A DNA stretch of 58,342 nucleotides from positions 1 to 58,342 of IMG/VR virus record IMGVR_UViG_3300044614_000336; one strand, written 5' to 3'. The DNA is from a virus. Below are positions 30,601 to 40,263 of this stretch, piece after piece; the first letter of the stretch is position 1; the number at the start of each line of letters is the position of its first letter. The notes under the pieces were generated by a model. It saw nothing but the letters and a program-made list of their open reading frames with translations. It was not told where the DNA came from and ran no database searches. The translations under genes and the position numbers were made by a program.

Positions 30601-32919
30601 TTAGTGCCTTACCGCAAATGTTAAAACTTTATTGAAAGAAGTTGCACTTTCGTTTAACATTTCTTCCATCTTTTTCTTGTTCTTCTTGTTCATAGACTCA
30701 TGTAATGAAACAATCTTTTTTGCTACAGTGTTATTTATCGTAATTGCCTGCTCACCAATTACAATTTCTTTCTCTGTTATATTGTTTTCTAACATGTTTT
30801 GAATAGTGTGATAAACAGATTTTTGTTGATCTTGTTGTCTAAGCATTGCTTGATTTGCCTGACGACCAATTCTTTCCAGCCATCTTTGAACGGCAGCATC
30901 AGCAGAACTTGCTTTAGATACACTTACTCTAGGTCTTCTTCTGAAGTTATATACTGGTTTAGCATTTCCACTATTATCTTGTGTGGTCATAGCTGAACCA
31001 ACATCTTCATCATCTTCATTTCTTGAAGTGAACTCTCTAAGCATTGCTTGGTTAGCTTTACGATCAATAATACGGCTCCATGTGTCTATAGCAGCACGAT
31101 TAGTTACTGCTGTAGGTACAGAGACAGACGGCTTCAAACCAAACTGATAGTTTGGACCTGGATCTTTTGAACCTGGCGGTAAAGAAGGTAAAGAGATATC
31201 GGGCATACGGAATCTACCACCTCTTGATCTACCTGGTCTACGATTTTTAGGTCCAGATGATCTTCTCTTATCAGCATCTCTTTGTTTCTTATCATCTTGT
31301 TTTTGTGTTTTAGACGACTGCTGTGCATTAGCTTGTGCAGTAGCCTGTGCAAGAGCCTGCGCGGGGGCCTGTGCATTAGCTTGTGCTTGTACTTGGGCAG
31401 ACTGCTGTGCGCTCAACTGTCTTGACAAAGGACCAACTTGTGTAGAAACAACTGGTTCTTTTGTCGTAGATATTTGCGGCACTGGTCTATCTGGTGCATT
31501 CAAGAAAGATGTTGTTGGTCTTCTAACTCCCGCATCTTTAAACATGGTTGCCGCGGCAGCAGCATCGCGCTTTTTTATTTGCTTTGCTAAATCTTGATTG
31601 CCACCAGGTTCTCTTGCAGTAATTCTCTTTGTTGCTTCTTTGTCTTTCAACCATTGAACTTCTGGAGCATTTGCAGGTGTAGCATCAGAGATAGCACCAA
31701 TTAATGGATTTCTGTTGATACCGAACTTGAAAAGTTTTCCTATTTCAGGACCAACTCTTTTCAAGATAGAAGGTACACCTGATTTACCTTTTACCTTATC
31801 AGGTTTCACTTCAGCATTCTTACGAGCTATTCTTTCTTGCGCTGCTTTTTTATATTGTTCTCTTCTATTGTCTGATCTAGCTGGTTTTTCTTTAGCATCT
31901 ACAGGCGAAACTCTTTTTGTTCTGTCTATCTTTTGTTGAAGATTTTTCAGTTCTTTACGAACACTAGGTTTCTTCTTGAATACGTTTTTTTCTTGTGGGA
32001 ATTGAAGAATAGTAGCCGATTTTTTTGTAATATTATTTGTATTGATATTTCTTTGTTGGTTATCAGAAAAATCATACTTCAATGCTGCTTGTTCTCTTAG
32101 AACTTCTACACGATTTTTAAAACTCTCTTCGAGTCTTCTTTGTTTCCATACACCACTTGCAGCATCAGCCGTTGGTGAAAAACTTGTTGGAGCAGTTGTT
32201 TTCTTTGGTGCTTGTACTTTAGGTATATCAGAGAACTTTGGTTCTATCTTTGGTTTCTTTACGGCGGCAGCTTTCTTTAAACGTGACTTTATACCTGAGT
32301 ATGTTCCTAAGTTTATCAAAGCTGCGCTCAATGGATTTTTAGAAGCAAAAGTACTTCTTAGCAAATATTTTTTGATCTCTGGCAAATCTGCCATAGTCAA
32401 ATCTTTTCTCTTACTGATAGGAATTTCTTTTCTTCTTTGAGATGCAGGTCTTCTCTTATCATCATCTGACATTTCTTCATTGACAGCCATTACATGATTA
32501 CCGCCATACGGTATAGAGACATATCTATCTATTGATTGAGCATAATATAATGCAACTTTTTGATGATCTGGATACACTCGAATAGCCTTACGCTTCAATA
32601 TGATTACTGGAGGAAGTTCAGAATCTGATGGTTGATCTTTTTTACCTCTTGGATCATACTTTGAAAGATAATCTTCTTTTGCTTCCGATAACTGATCATT
32701 TGAGAACTGAACGATGAGTGACTCTAAAAGATTTGTTATAAATCTTTTTTCAGAACCACTCATCTTGTCAGCAGAACTTTCAAGTATCTTTTTAAGTACA
32801 GGAAGTTTTCTTTCTTCAAACAAACCAGCTTCAACCAACGCATCAAGATTGCGTTGGTCTCTATGTGACTTATCAGTAATAAAATCGTATGATTCTCTGA
32901 TTTGTTTGAGATTTTTCAT
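30601..32919 (-). CDS. Large basic internal/core head protein
   Basis: A 772-residue, largely disordered basic protein. The start MKNLKQIRESYDFI resembles a weak capsid-targeting peptide. A Gln/Ala-rich tract (QQSAQVQAQANAQAPAQALA and onward) lies at about 490-530, followed by an Arg/Lys/Ser-rich block (RRSSGPKNRRPGRSRGG). Two related motifs RxANQAMLR occur near 620 and 690, and the C-terminus KKNKKKMEEMLNESATSFNK looks like scaffold ends in relatives. Suits a core protein or DNA-condensing internal protein; no homologue in T4 with certainty. Confidence 0.6.
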   Translation of the reverse strand: MKNLKQIRESYDFITDKSHRDQRNLDALVEAGLFEERKLPVLKKILESSADKMSGSEKRFITNLLESLIVQFSNDQLSEAKEDYLSKYDPRGKKDQPSDSELPPVIILKRKAIRVYPDHQKVALYYAQSIDRYVSIPYGGNHVMAVNEEMSDDDKRRPASQRRKEIPISKRKDLTMADLPEIKKYLLRSTFASKNPLSAALINLGTYSGIKSRLKKAAAVKKPKIEPKFSDIPKVQAPKKTTAPTSFSPTADAASGVWKQRRLEESFKNRVEVLREQAALKYDFSDNQQRNINTNNITKKSATILQFPQEKNVFKKKPSVRKELKNLQQKIDRTKRVSPVDAKEKPARSDNRREQYKKAAQERIARKNAEVKPDKVKGKSGVPSILKRVGPEIGKLFKFGINRNPLIGAISDATPANAPEVQWLKDKEATKRITAREPGGNQDLAKQIKKRDAAAAATMFKDAGVRRPTTSFLNAPDRPVPQISTTKEPVVSTQVGPLSRQLSAQQSAQVQAQANAQAPAQALAQATAQANAQQSSKTQKQDDKKQRDADKRRSSGPKNRRPGRSRGGRFRMPDISLPSLPPGSKDPGPNYQFGLKPSVSVPTAVTNRAAIDTWSRIIDRKANQAMLREFTSRNEDDEDVGSAMTTQDNSGNAKPVYNFRRRPRVSVSKASSADAAVQRWLERIGRQANQAMLRQQDQQKSVYHTIQNMLENNITEKEIVIGEQAITINNTVAKKIVSLHESMNKKNKKKMEEMLNESATSFNKVLTFAVRH

Positions 32920-32925
32920 AGTGTA

Positions 32926-33489
32926 TTAGTCCTTCTTCATCTTACGAGCAACCATCTTCTTTTTTGGTATTATTGCTGGTCCGCTCATTTCACGTTCGTT
33001 TTTATCATCATCTTCCATATCTTTATCTTCATACACTCTTTTTGCACCGATCTGAGTCATTCTAGCACCTTGATCATCTATCTTTGCTGTTCCGATAGGT
33101 GCACCAGAACCAAGTCTTGATATAGATACCGTAGACTGACCATAACCTGTTTTTGGTTCATTTACGGTGCTTGCTACCATTTTTCCACTTCCATAACCAG
33201 GAACAGTACCGGATACTGTACCAGTTTGTGCGCTTCTGCCGCCCATGTTAAAACCAGGACGACCAAATGGTCTCTTTTCCATTGCACCAATACCCTGAGA
33301 TAATTGTGATGCCTGAACTGGTGATAGTTGCTGTTCATCTAGCTGTGCAAAGTAAGACTGAGCAATATCAATCTTTTTTTCTTCTAGCTTCTGAACTGCT
33401 TTTTCCATCAAGGCACTTGTGAAATTTTGGCGCATTTCATCAAGATTACCTGTTATGATATTTGATAATGCTTGTTTGATGTTATTCAT
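32926..33489 (-). CDS. 67: Prohead core protein (gp67-like)
   Basis: A 187-residue protein whose N-terminus MNNIKQALSNIITGNLDEMR continues to FTSALMEKAVQKLEEKKIDI, matching T4 gp67 in pattern (helix, FxxAL, then IAxxxF). The centre is Gly/Ser/Pro-rich and the tail is acidic then very basic (KKKMVARKMKKD). The ATG at 33489 has GGAG and lies 27 bp after a late promoter; the longer ORF would begin inside the promoter and the previous gene. Confidence 0.68.
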   Translation of the reverse strand: MNNIKQALSNIITGNLDEMRQNFTSALMEKAVQKLEEKKIDIAQSYFAQLDEQQLSPVQASQLSQGIGAMEKRPFGRPGFNMGGRSAQTGTVSGTVPGYGSGKMVASTVNEPKTGYGQSTVSISRLGSGAPIGTAKIDDQGARMTQIGAKRVYEDKDMEDDDKNEREMSGPAIIPKKKMVARKMKKD

Positions 33490-33515
33490 TTTCTTCTCCG
33501 AAATAGACTTTGAAA

Positions 33516-33523
33516 TATTTATA
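33516..33523 (-). promoter_or_regulatory. T4-type late promoter for gp67-like gene
   Basis: TATAAATA, 27 bp upstream of the ATG at 33489. It overlaps the last codons of the ADP-ribosyltransferase gene. Confidence 0.8.
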
Positions 33524-34442
33524 TTTCTTCTACTAGCTGACAATAAAACAGTGTAATAGGCAATTGTGATCCTGATCCTAAGAGTACATCGCTAGGCAAT
33601 GAGTGAGGCCCTGATACAACTACAATCTTTGATCCTCTTGGTAACATAGTTTCCATTTCACCAGACTGTGTGAAGGCTTCTGTATAGATCGACTTCTGTC
33701 CTTGCCCTATATCAATTTGCAATAAAGTAACAGAAGACATCTGTGCTTCTTCTGTTGCAGATTCGATACATACATTGTAATCAAGAGATGTTGAAACATA
33801 TCCTCTGAAGACATATTCACTGTTCATTTCTATCTGAGAAGGATTATATCTACCACTCAAACAAGTATAAACTGAGTAATTGAAAGGTGCTTGACTGTCT
33901 TCAAACAGCACATCAATTTCATCTACCATCTGAGTAACAAATCCTGCTAACTCTTCATCTGTACTAGGATCAAAACCTTGATATAGATATGTGTTAACAA
34001 CTTCAAAGTCAGAAGAAACAAAATCGATAAGAGTATTTATTTCCATCGAATCATACATTGAATCGTTGTAAAACTCTTTTAGAGCTTGATCAACTTGCAT
34101 GACCATATTACTCTCATCACTAAGAATTTTTTGGTCATTTTGAGTTCTTTTGTAGACTGTGTTTGTATATTGATCAGCTTGTTTTTTTAGTTCGTCAGTC
34201 TTTTCGTTCTTACCGCTTACTGAAGCTTTATAGTAATTTGCATACATGTCTTGCTGATTAGTGAAAGAAACAAGATTATCACCATCAAGAAGATATGCTA
34301 TTGATCCTTGATTATCAGCAAATCGACCAAATCCAACATATGTCAAACCCATCTTCTGAGCTTGTGACATTGCTTTAGATTTAGGTTGATCTAGTATCTG
34401 TGATGCTAAAGATTCTTTTAAGAACTCATCATACTTGAGCAT
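33519..34442 (-). CDS. Alt-like ADP-ribosyltransferase, probably head-packaged
   Basis: A 307-residue protein. The N-terminus MLKYDEFLKES is a T4-type capsid-targeting peptide with an L-K-E gp21 site. The C-terminal half has the R-S-E ADP-ribosyltransferase triad: Arg198 (TCLSGR), the STS motif at 217-219 (YVSTSL) and ExE at 262-264 (GEMETMLPRG), the last two closely resembling T4 Alt (FVSTSL, NEMEVILPRG). T4 Alt enters the host with DNA and modifies RNA polymerase. The ATG at 34442 has GGAG upstream; the gene lies next to the portal gene and overlaps it by 14 bp. Confidence 0.82.
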   Translation of the reverse strand: MLKYDEFLKESLASQILDQPKSKAMSQAQKMGLTYVGFGRFADNQGSIAYLLDGDNLVSFTNQQDMYANYYKASVSGKNEKTDELKKQADQYTNTVYKRTQNDQKILSDESNMVMQVDQALKEFYNDSMYDSMEINTLIDFVSSDFEVVNTYLYQGFDPSTDEELAGFVTQMVDEIDVLFEDSQAPFNYSVYTCLSGRYNPSQIEMNSEYVFRGYVSTSLDYNVCIESATEEAQMSSVTLLQIDIGQGQKSIYTEAFTQSGEMETMLPRGSKIVVVSGPHSLPSDVLLGSGSQLPITLFYCQLVEEI

Positions 34443-36117
34443 TCGCAGGCTCCATCGTATCATTCACAAAACGTTTCTTACTGGGTTGTGCCAATGGATT
34501 TGTTTGGTTTTTACCCATACCTGTTTGCTGTTCTGGTGCAACACCAGCACTTGCTGCTTTTAGACTTTCAGCAGGTGTAGGTGGCGGAACATTTGCTGGA
34601 ACTCCACCAGCGCCAGGCATAGTATTACCAAACTCATCTGTTGGCATATTTTGAGATGCTTCTTGATTGATTTGCTCTTGCATCTCTTCAATTTCTTCAT
34701 CATCCATCTGAAGGATGTTTCTGCGAACCCATTCCATAGAGTAGTAACGTCCTACATATGGATCAATAAGCTGTAGTGTTTGAACACGATTTTGAAGAAG
34801 CTCTGCTTCTTTCAGTTCTGTAAAGTTGTTATCTTTCTTGAAGTCGTACCATAGTTCTTCTTTGAATTCTTTCCACTCATCTTCGGTACAAATCTTCTTG
34901 AGAATGCACTGCACTCTAAGAAGATCATCAAATAGAGTAGAGAACTTGCTACGAAGACGATTGACAAATTTGGTAAATTTCAATTCGTCTCTAGTAATTT
35001 CTGTCGTGCGACCTAGTGAAAATCCTTGTTGCTGTTCAAGTCTTGAGATAGGAACACCAAGAGCCTTATATAGCTTCTTTTCAAAGTACTTAACGTCTTC
35101 TAATTCACCAAGGTTCATACCACCAGGAAGTGTTGTGATTTCCGTACCTTTACCACCTTCTCTACGTGGCAACCAAAAATCTTCAAGCATTGAGAGATGT
35201 TTGCGGTCGTCTTTGATTTCACCTGTGCTGGAATCATATACTAGCTTGTTACGATACTTGACCATAACATCACGTAAGTATTGTTCAGCTTTGATTGTTG
35301 GCATGTTACCAACATCAATATAGAATACTCTGCGCTCAGGTGCGCGAGAAAGTCTGTAGATAACTGTTGCGTCTTCGACCATGCGAAGCTGATTGAGAGG
35401 TTTGATAGCCTTGTGTAGATAAGAGAGAACCATAGCTCTCTTTGAATCCATTAGACCTGAATTGACATTTACAATAGCATCTAATGTGATCTTTGTGCCA
35501 AGTTGTGAATGGGCGCCGATCATACCTCTTTCATTATAGAGGTAATACTCTTTGATCTGCTTGATAACTTCCATTCCACTGTTTGGATCTTTTGTCTTCT
35601 GTACTTCACGAATTTTGCGAATTCTGCGAGGGTCAATGTACCTGATTTCTTGAATGCCCTTCTGTGGCGACTTGTCATCAATGACGATATGATAGAATAT
35701 TCTACCGTCAATGTACCATCTACGAAAAATATCATGACCCATATTACCAAAATCAAGTAGCTTCAGAATCTGATCAAATTCATCTCTGATTTTTTTCTTG
35801 ATAGCATTGGATTCTTTTATTTCATCTGTGTTAAGTTCAACACCGCGTTCTTCATCGTCATTGACAATAGCTTCATTGACAATTTCGTCTATAGCAGTTT
35901 CAAGTTCTGGCTGCATAGACATTTCACGGTATCTTGTGATGAGTTCGATTTCATTACGAACAACGCCATCTAGATCAACATATGTGCCATAGTAAGCACC
36001 CGACTGAATGGTTACGGCACCATCGTCGGTTGTTGGAATAGCAAACGATTTGTTACGTTCGTCTTCTTGTTGATTTTTCTTACGGCTTATTTCAAAACCG
36101 AAAAAGTTTACGGCCAT
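34429..36117 (-). CDS. 20: gp20 portal protein
   Basis: A 562-residue T4-type portal. Family landmarks are YRKLVY-like VKYRNKLVYDSSTGEI, the segment REGGKGTEITTLPGG then LEDVKYFEKKLYKALGVP, and GRTTEITRDELKF. The C-terminus is Pro/Ala-rich. It forms the dodecameric ring for DNA packaging and neck attachment. Preceded by a hairpin terminator, with the tail tube gene before it. Confidence 0.96.
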   Translation of the reverse strand: MAVNFFGFEISRKKNQQEDERNKSFAIPTTDDGAVTIQSGAYYGTYVDLDGVVRNEIELITRYREMSMQPELETAIDEIVNEAIVNDDEERGVELNTDEIKESNAIKKKIRDEFDQILKLLDFGNMGHDIFRRWYIDGRIFYHIVIDDKSPQKGIQEIRYIDPRRIRKIREVQKTKDPNSGMEVIKQIKEYYLYNERGMIGAHSQLGTKITLDAIVNVNSGLMDSKRAMVLSYLHKAIKPLNQLRMVEDATVIYRLSRAPERRVFYIDVGNMPTIKAEQYLRDVMVKYRNKLVYDSSTGEIKDDRKHLSMLEDFWLPRREGGKGTEITTLPGGMNLGELEDVKYFEKKLYKALGVPISRLEQQQGFSLGRTTEITRDELKFTKFVNRLRSKFSTLFDDLLRVQCILKKICTEDEWKEFKEELWYDFKKDNNFTELKEAELLQNRVQTLQLIDPYVGRYYSMEWVRRNILQMDDEEIEEMQEQINQEASQNMPTDEFGNTMPGAGGVPANVPPPTPAESLKAASAGVAPEQQTGMGKNQTNPLAQPSKKRFVNDTMEPANAQV

Positions 36118-36134
36118 TATTCACTCCGAGAAAG

Positions 36135-36156
36135 CGGCGGGGATTTCTCCCCGCCT
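36135..36156 (-). terminator. Terminator between tail tube and portal genes
   Basis: An 8-bp G/C-rich stem (GGCGGGGA with TCCCCGCC) with a GAAA tetraloop and a GCTTTCT tail on the minus strand. Only 15 bp after the tail tube stop; the downstream U-run is short, so partial termination may be intended. Confidence 0.72.
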
Positions 36157-36171
36157 TTGTTAATAATATAA

Positions 36172-36774
36172 TTAAGCAACAAAACCAACTGGTGCGGTTG
36201 CGGCTGGTACTTGTGGTTGATCATTATCAGTTGTATTTGCTGGATAATCTTCCCACCACTGATATGCAAATGTGACAGCAAACTCTTCAATTGTATCGTT
36301 TGCGCCCCAATCCATTTCAATAGGACTTAAATCAATTGGGAATATACCAACAAATTTGTAACTCTTTTTTCCAACTTCTGGTCTATCAGCATTAGCTTTA
36401 CCATACTGAGTAATATATGCGATAGATTGATATGAAGCAGGACTTACACGATTAGGATTACGAATATTACCAACGTGAGAGTTTAGGTCGCTCATCCACT
36501 TTTCCATGGAATTGCGTACAATAAAATCTTCATCATTGATAATAGTTACTGTCCATTCAGTAAATGTTCTATTACCTGCAAACTTCAGTTCACGACCAAA
36601 ATAGTTAACAGGAATCTGATTTACAGTTGAACCAGGTAACTGAGCGGCTCTACACATAAACGAAAATTTTGTTCCTACAGTAACAGGCAAGCCTTCAATT
36701 CTACATTGAAATAGATTAGGACGAGCGCCGTCACCAACCATTTGTGATCTAAAATCTGAAACATTAAAAGCCAT
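36172..36774 (-). CDS. 19: gp19 tail tube protein
   Basis: A 200-residue protein of the T4 tail tube family: MVGDGARPNLFQCRI, AAQLPGSTVNQIPVNYFGRE, FTEWTVTIINDEDFIVRNSM, and FVGIFPIDLSPIEMDWGAND near the C-terminus. Hexameric rings stack to form the inner tube. Sits between sheath gp18 and portal gp20, as in T4 order. A late-promoter-like CATAAATA is 20 bp upstream. Confidence 0.95.
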   Translation of the reverse strand: MAFNVSDFRSQMVGDGARPNLFQCRIEGLPVTVGTKFSFMCRAAQLPGSTVNQIPVNYFGRELKFAGNRTFTEWTVTIINDEDFIVRNSMEKWMSDLNSHVGNIRNPNRVSPASYQSIAYITQYGKANADRPEVGKKSYKFVGIFPIDLSPIEMDWGANDTIEEFAVTFAYQWWEDYPANTTDNDQPQVPAATAPVGFVA

Positions 36775-36793
36775 TTAAATTACTCCTTTTCTT

Positions 36794-36801
36794 TATTTAT
36801 G
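36794..36801 (-). promoter_or_regulatory. Late promoter variant for gp19
   Basis: CATAAATA (7/8 to TATAAATA) 20 bp upstream of the gp19 start in the 42-bp gap after gp18. Confidence 0.6.
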
Positions 36802-36816
36802 TTCATTTTTGTCATA

Positions 36817-38535
36817 TTAGAATCTACCTACGATTTCTTCGAAGGCAACACCAGTTCTAACAGCTACGAAGTTAAGCTGAATAAAGTTGATGCTTCTAGC
36901 TGGCTTAATGTAAATATCACCGATAAACTCGTTTCTATCGATAACTTCAGGAGTATTATTTGTAGTATCGCAAACTACTCTGTATGCATAGATACCACGA
37001 CGACCTTGAACGTCACGTAGATATGGTTCTACAAGACCAATGAACTGTGAGCGTGTGAACTCATCGTTGAATTCGAACAAGCTATACTTGGCTGCTCTTG
37101 CAATTGCTTTTTCAAGTACAATAAACAAGCGACGAACGTTGATACGATCAAATGCTGATGGACGAGTAAGCATTGTCTTATCACCATAAAGAACTGTGCC
37201 TTCGCCTGGGAATGAAACGACAGGATTGATACCGCTCTTATATAGTGTGTCACGATCAGTCTTATCTGGATTCCATGCAAGCTTTACTACGTTCTTGATT
37301 TGACCGCGATTGAAACCTGCTGGTGAATACCATGGATCACGATCTTGATCTGTTCTTACACATAGACCAGCGATGTCACCATTAAGTGGCACCCAACGAT
37401 ACACATTACTGTACTTGTCAAACTGATACTTCCAACCTGAATCCATTACAGCATATGATGTTGAAGGTAAATCATTTCTAAATGCTACAGATAAATCAGC
37501 TTCACGACCATACCTATTAACGACAGATGTATATGGTGGTGAAATAAACGCTACGCAGTCTTTACGTGTTTCAACAATGTTATCAATAACATGTCTAGAA
37601 ACTGTATTTGATGCTGCACCTGTTATGATGAGAGAAATATCTGTTTCTTCAGCGTTCTTAAAACGATCATAACCTATAATTAAATCAGCATCTGTTGTGT
37701 TTACTGATGCACCATTTTGCAACGTATATGAATATATTGCACTTGAAGTAAATGTTGTGTTTTGAGCTGTATTACCCCAACCAACAGAAGTTTCTGCATG
37801 ATTAGTTATGTAAATATATCTTGATTTATCGTTAATCACATTTACGTAATAGTTAGATGAACCATCATCGTTCTTTGCATCAACAGCTTTAGAAACATAT
37901 GAATACTTTTCAAGAACAGTATTTGGAGCAGCAAAAGTGCCTTTTTGATCAATGACAAGTATGTGCATTTCGTCCCAACGGCCGCCGCGAGTATTTGCGT
38001 AACCTGATGTTAATGGAATAGAATCAAATTGGTTTGCAAAGTTTATTGATGTGTTTGAACCCCATATTGTAAATGCGTTCGCATTTGCGCCATTAGCAAA
38101 AATTTCAATTCTTAGACCGTTACCTGCATCACCAGCATAACGTGCAGTGATCACATTGATTCCGGCGTTTGAGAGGGTTGTAAAAGGATAATTCCAGTTT
38201 GCATTATAATCTTCTTCATTTGCAATTAACACACCTGTATTGCCGCTAGTAGAATTTCTATCTGATACTGTATTAGAAGTACGAACGACCTTAAGATCAC
38301 GACCGTATGCCAAAAAGTTAGCTGCGGTAAACCATGTTGCGATAGCATTTGCGTCTCCTGTAGGCTTACCGAAAGTCTCTACAAGTTCATTTTCATTAGA
38401 AATAGTAACGATTGTATTTGAAGGGCCCCATGCAAATCTTGCTGCAATTGCACCTTGCGTAGTTCCAACTGACGGAACTATAGTTGTAAGGTCAAATTCA
38501 GTTACATTTACACCTGGTGACAGTTGAAATGCCAT
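36817..38535 (-). CDS. 18: gp18 tail sheath protein
   Basis: A 572-residue contractile sheath protein. N-terminus MAFQLSPGVNVTEFDLTTIV then GAIAARFAWGP is a family hallmark; the conserved C-terminal core includes RDPWYSPAGFNRGQIKNVV, NPVVSFPGEGTVLYGDKT and AFDRINVRRLFIVLEKAIAR. Sheath subunits assemble around gp19 and contract upon infection. A 7/8 late promoter lies 40 bp upstream. Confidence 0.97.
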   Translation of the reverse strand: MAFQLSPGVNVTEFDLTTIVPSVGTTQGAIAARFAWGPSNTIVTISNENELVETFGKPTGDANAIATWFTAANFLAYGRDLKVVRTSNTVSDRNSTSGNTGVLIANEEDYNANWNYPFTTLSNAGINVITARYAGDAGNGLRIEIFANGANANAFTIWGSNTSINFANQFDSIPLTSGYANTRGGRWDEMHILVIDQKGTFAAPNTVLEKYSYVSKAVDAKNDDGSSNYYVNVINDKSRYIYITNHAETSVGWGNTAQNTTFTSSAIYSYTLQNGASVNTTDADLIIGYDRFKNAEETDISLIITGAASNTVSRHVIDNIVETRKDCVAFISPPYTSVVNRYGREADLSVAFRNDLPSTSYAVMDSGWKYQFDKYSNVYRWVPLNGDIAGLCVRTDQDRDPWYSPAGFNRGQIKNVVKLAWNPDKTDRDTLYKSGINPVVSFPGEGTVLYGDKTMLTRPSAFDRINVRRLFIVLEKAIARAAKYSLFEFNDEFTRSQFIGLVEPYLRDVQGRRGIYAYRVVCDTTNNTPEVIDRNEFIGDIYIKPARSINFIQLNFVAVRTGVAFEEIVGRF

Positions 38536-38574
38536 ATTGTCTCTCCTTTAAAAGTGGATTATTATTCTTTATAT

Positions 38575-38582
38575 TATTTAGA
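38575..38582 (-). promoter_or_regulatory. Late promoter variant for gp18
   Basis: TCTAAATA (7/8 to TATAAATA) 40 bp before the gp18 start, in the AT-rich 58-bp gap after gp17. The same TCTAAATA variant occurs before the glycosyltransferase-methyltransferase gene. Confidence 0.5.
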
Positions 38583-38593
38583 AAAATGACGAT

Positions 38594-40258
38594 TTATAGT
38601 CTATCTGACCAGTTTAAATCGCTCCAAGGATATCTCTTGTCGATGTCTTCAAACCATACTGTACCTTTTTCATCCACTTCCATTTTAGGAGTATATCTAT
38701 CAAGTCCATCATCTATGATCGGCAAAGGAGTCAAATCGGAATCCATCAACTGCAATTGTTCTTCTTGCAGAGTTCGACGGATATCGTTCTTGATGTTTTC
38801 TTTAAAGTATCTCTGGGCGGTCAACCAGCCAAAATGCACTAAAGTCATGGCAAGATCGTCGTTGTTTCCTTCTTCTGCTTTGAATGTCTTCTTGTCTGCT
38901 GAGAATGTAGTTAATTCCATGATCGTCTCAGCATCATGAATGATGAGTTTATCGCTCTCAACCAAAGTTTTTAGATTAGCACAACCGATATTCTTTGTCT
39001 GTTGTGAGGTTCTGATACCATAAGCAATTCTCTTTTTAAAACCTGGTGTTTGCTGCTGACCTTGTTTGCCTTTGACTTCAATCTTGATGAGATTTTCATA
39101 TGCAATTTCATGGTGTAGAATTTCAGAAACTTGTAGTCCTATGCTATTGATCTCTACCAGTACAAATGCTTCATTGTAGTATCTTGCATGATTTACAATG
39201 ACAGCAGGATAAAGCATAGGTGATATCTTGTTGTTTCGATATTTGGCAACCTGTCGGTACGGTATCTCAGTAACGTCTATGATTGAAAATGTTGAGTTGT
39301 CCAAGTTCAAACCTTCAGCAACATCTACAGTCATGGTATATGTATGATCTTTGATAGGTTCTTCATAGATATCCAGAAACCCTTCTTTACGTATAGGATT
39401 CTTAAAAGCAAGTGTTCTTAGCTTGCTAGGATGAATGAGTGTATTTGTAGAACCAATAAATTCACACTCAAATTCTTGTCTGAACTGATCGGCTGAAGTG
39501 TTACGGATTGTCAGTTCTTTCCATGCTTGGTCACGACCTGGCACCATACTCCAGTGAATTTCAATAGGTATATAATCACTTCTCTTCTCAGTTGCTTCTA
39601 CCCACATACGATAGAACAAGTTCAGACCGTTTGGTGTAGAAACAATGATAACTTTTGTTGTGTTACCAGATGAAATGGTAGGATACGTAGACATGAAGAA
39701 TGCTTCAGCAATGTTATTTGGAACGAACGCAAACTCGTCTAAGAAGATAACATTGAATGATCTACCACGAACAGATGAACCAGATGTTGAATCAGCAATT
39801 GCGCGTGAACCATTAGCCAACTCAATAGAACCTTTGTTCCATTCTTTGACGCCTTGCTGTAGAAAGCGAGGAAGATATTCAAAGGCAAGCTGAAGTCTGC
39901 CCATAATTTCACGAGCAGTTGAAGACTTGTTAGCAAGAATAGCTATATTGACGTTTTCATTGAACAGAATGTAGTGTAGCAGAAATGCAACAGATGTTGT
40001 AGTCTTACCTACCTGTCTAGGCAACTTACAGATAGAAAATCGGTTCTCATGGAATGTTGTGAGCATTTCTTTCTGAAAGTCCCACATGCGGAATGGCATA
40101 AGACCATGATCGACGTTGATAATACGCATGTACTTGGTAGCAAAGTAAACAGGATCTTCCATGCACTTGGCAAACTCATCACGCTCAATCTGTGTAAAAG
40201 CATGTTGGTAATCTTCTTTTGGTAAATTAGGATTACCTTTGTAACCATTATTAAACAT
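38594..40258 (-). CDS. 17: gp17 terminase large subunit
   Basis: A 554-residue packaging motor. The ATPase domain has an adenine-binding Q-like region, Walker A LPRQVGKTT (79-87) and Walker B VIFLDEFAF; the coupling motif VSTPNGLN follows. The nuclease domain has the metal-binding TVDVAEGLNLDNS and later NDDLAM. It docks on gp20 portal to package DNA with gp16. The gene is close to the usual T4-like length. Confidence 0.97.
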   Translation of the reverse strand: MFNNGYKGNPNLPKEDYQHAFTQIERDEFAKCMEDPVYFATKYMRIINVDHGLMPFRMWDFQKEMLTTFHENRFSICKLPRQVGKTTTSVAFLLHYILFNENVNIAILANKSSTAREIMGRLQLAFEYLPRFLQQGVKEWNKGSIELANGSRAIADSTSGSSVRGRSFNVIFLDEFAFVPNNIAEAFFMSTYPTISSGNTTKVIIVSTPNGLNLFYRMWVEATEKRSDYIPIEIHWSMVPGRDQAWKELTIRNTSADQFRQEFECEFIGSTNTLIHPSKLRTLAFKNPIRKEGFLDIYEEPIKDHTYTMTVDVAEGLNLDNSTFSIIDVTEIPYRQVAKYRNNKISPMLYPAVIVNHARYYNEAFVLVEINSIGLQVSEILHHEIAYENLIKIEVKGKQGQQQTPGFKKRIAYGIRTSQQTKNIGCANLKTLVESDKLIIHDAETIMELTTFSADKKTFKAEEGNNDDLAMTLVHFGWLTAQRYFKENIKNDIRRTLQEEQLQLMDSDLTPLPIIDDGLDRYTPKMEVDEKGTVWFEDIDKRYPWSDLNWSDRL

Positions 40259-40263
40259 CTGTG

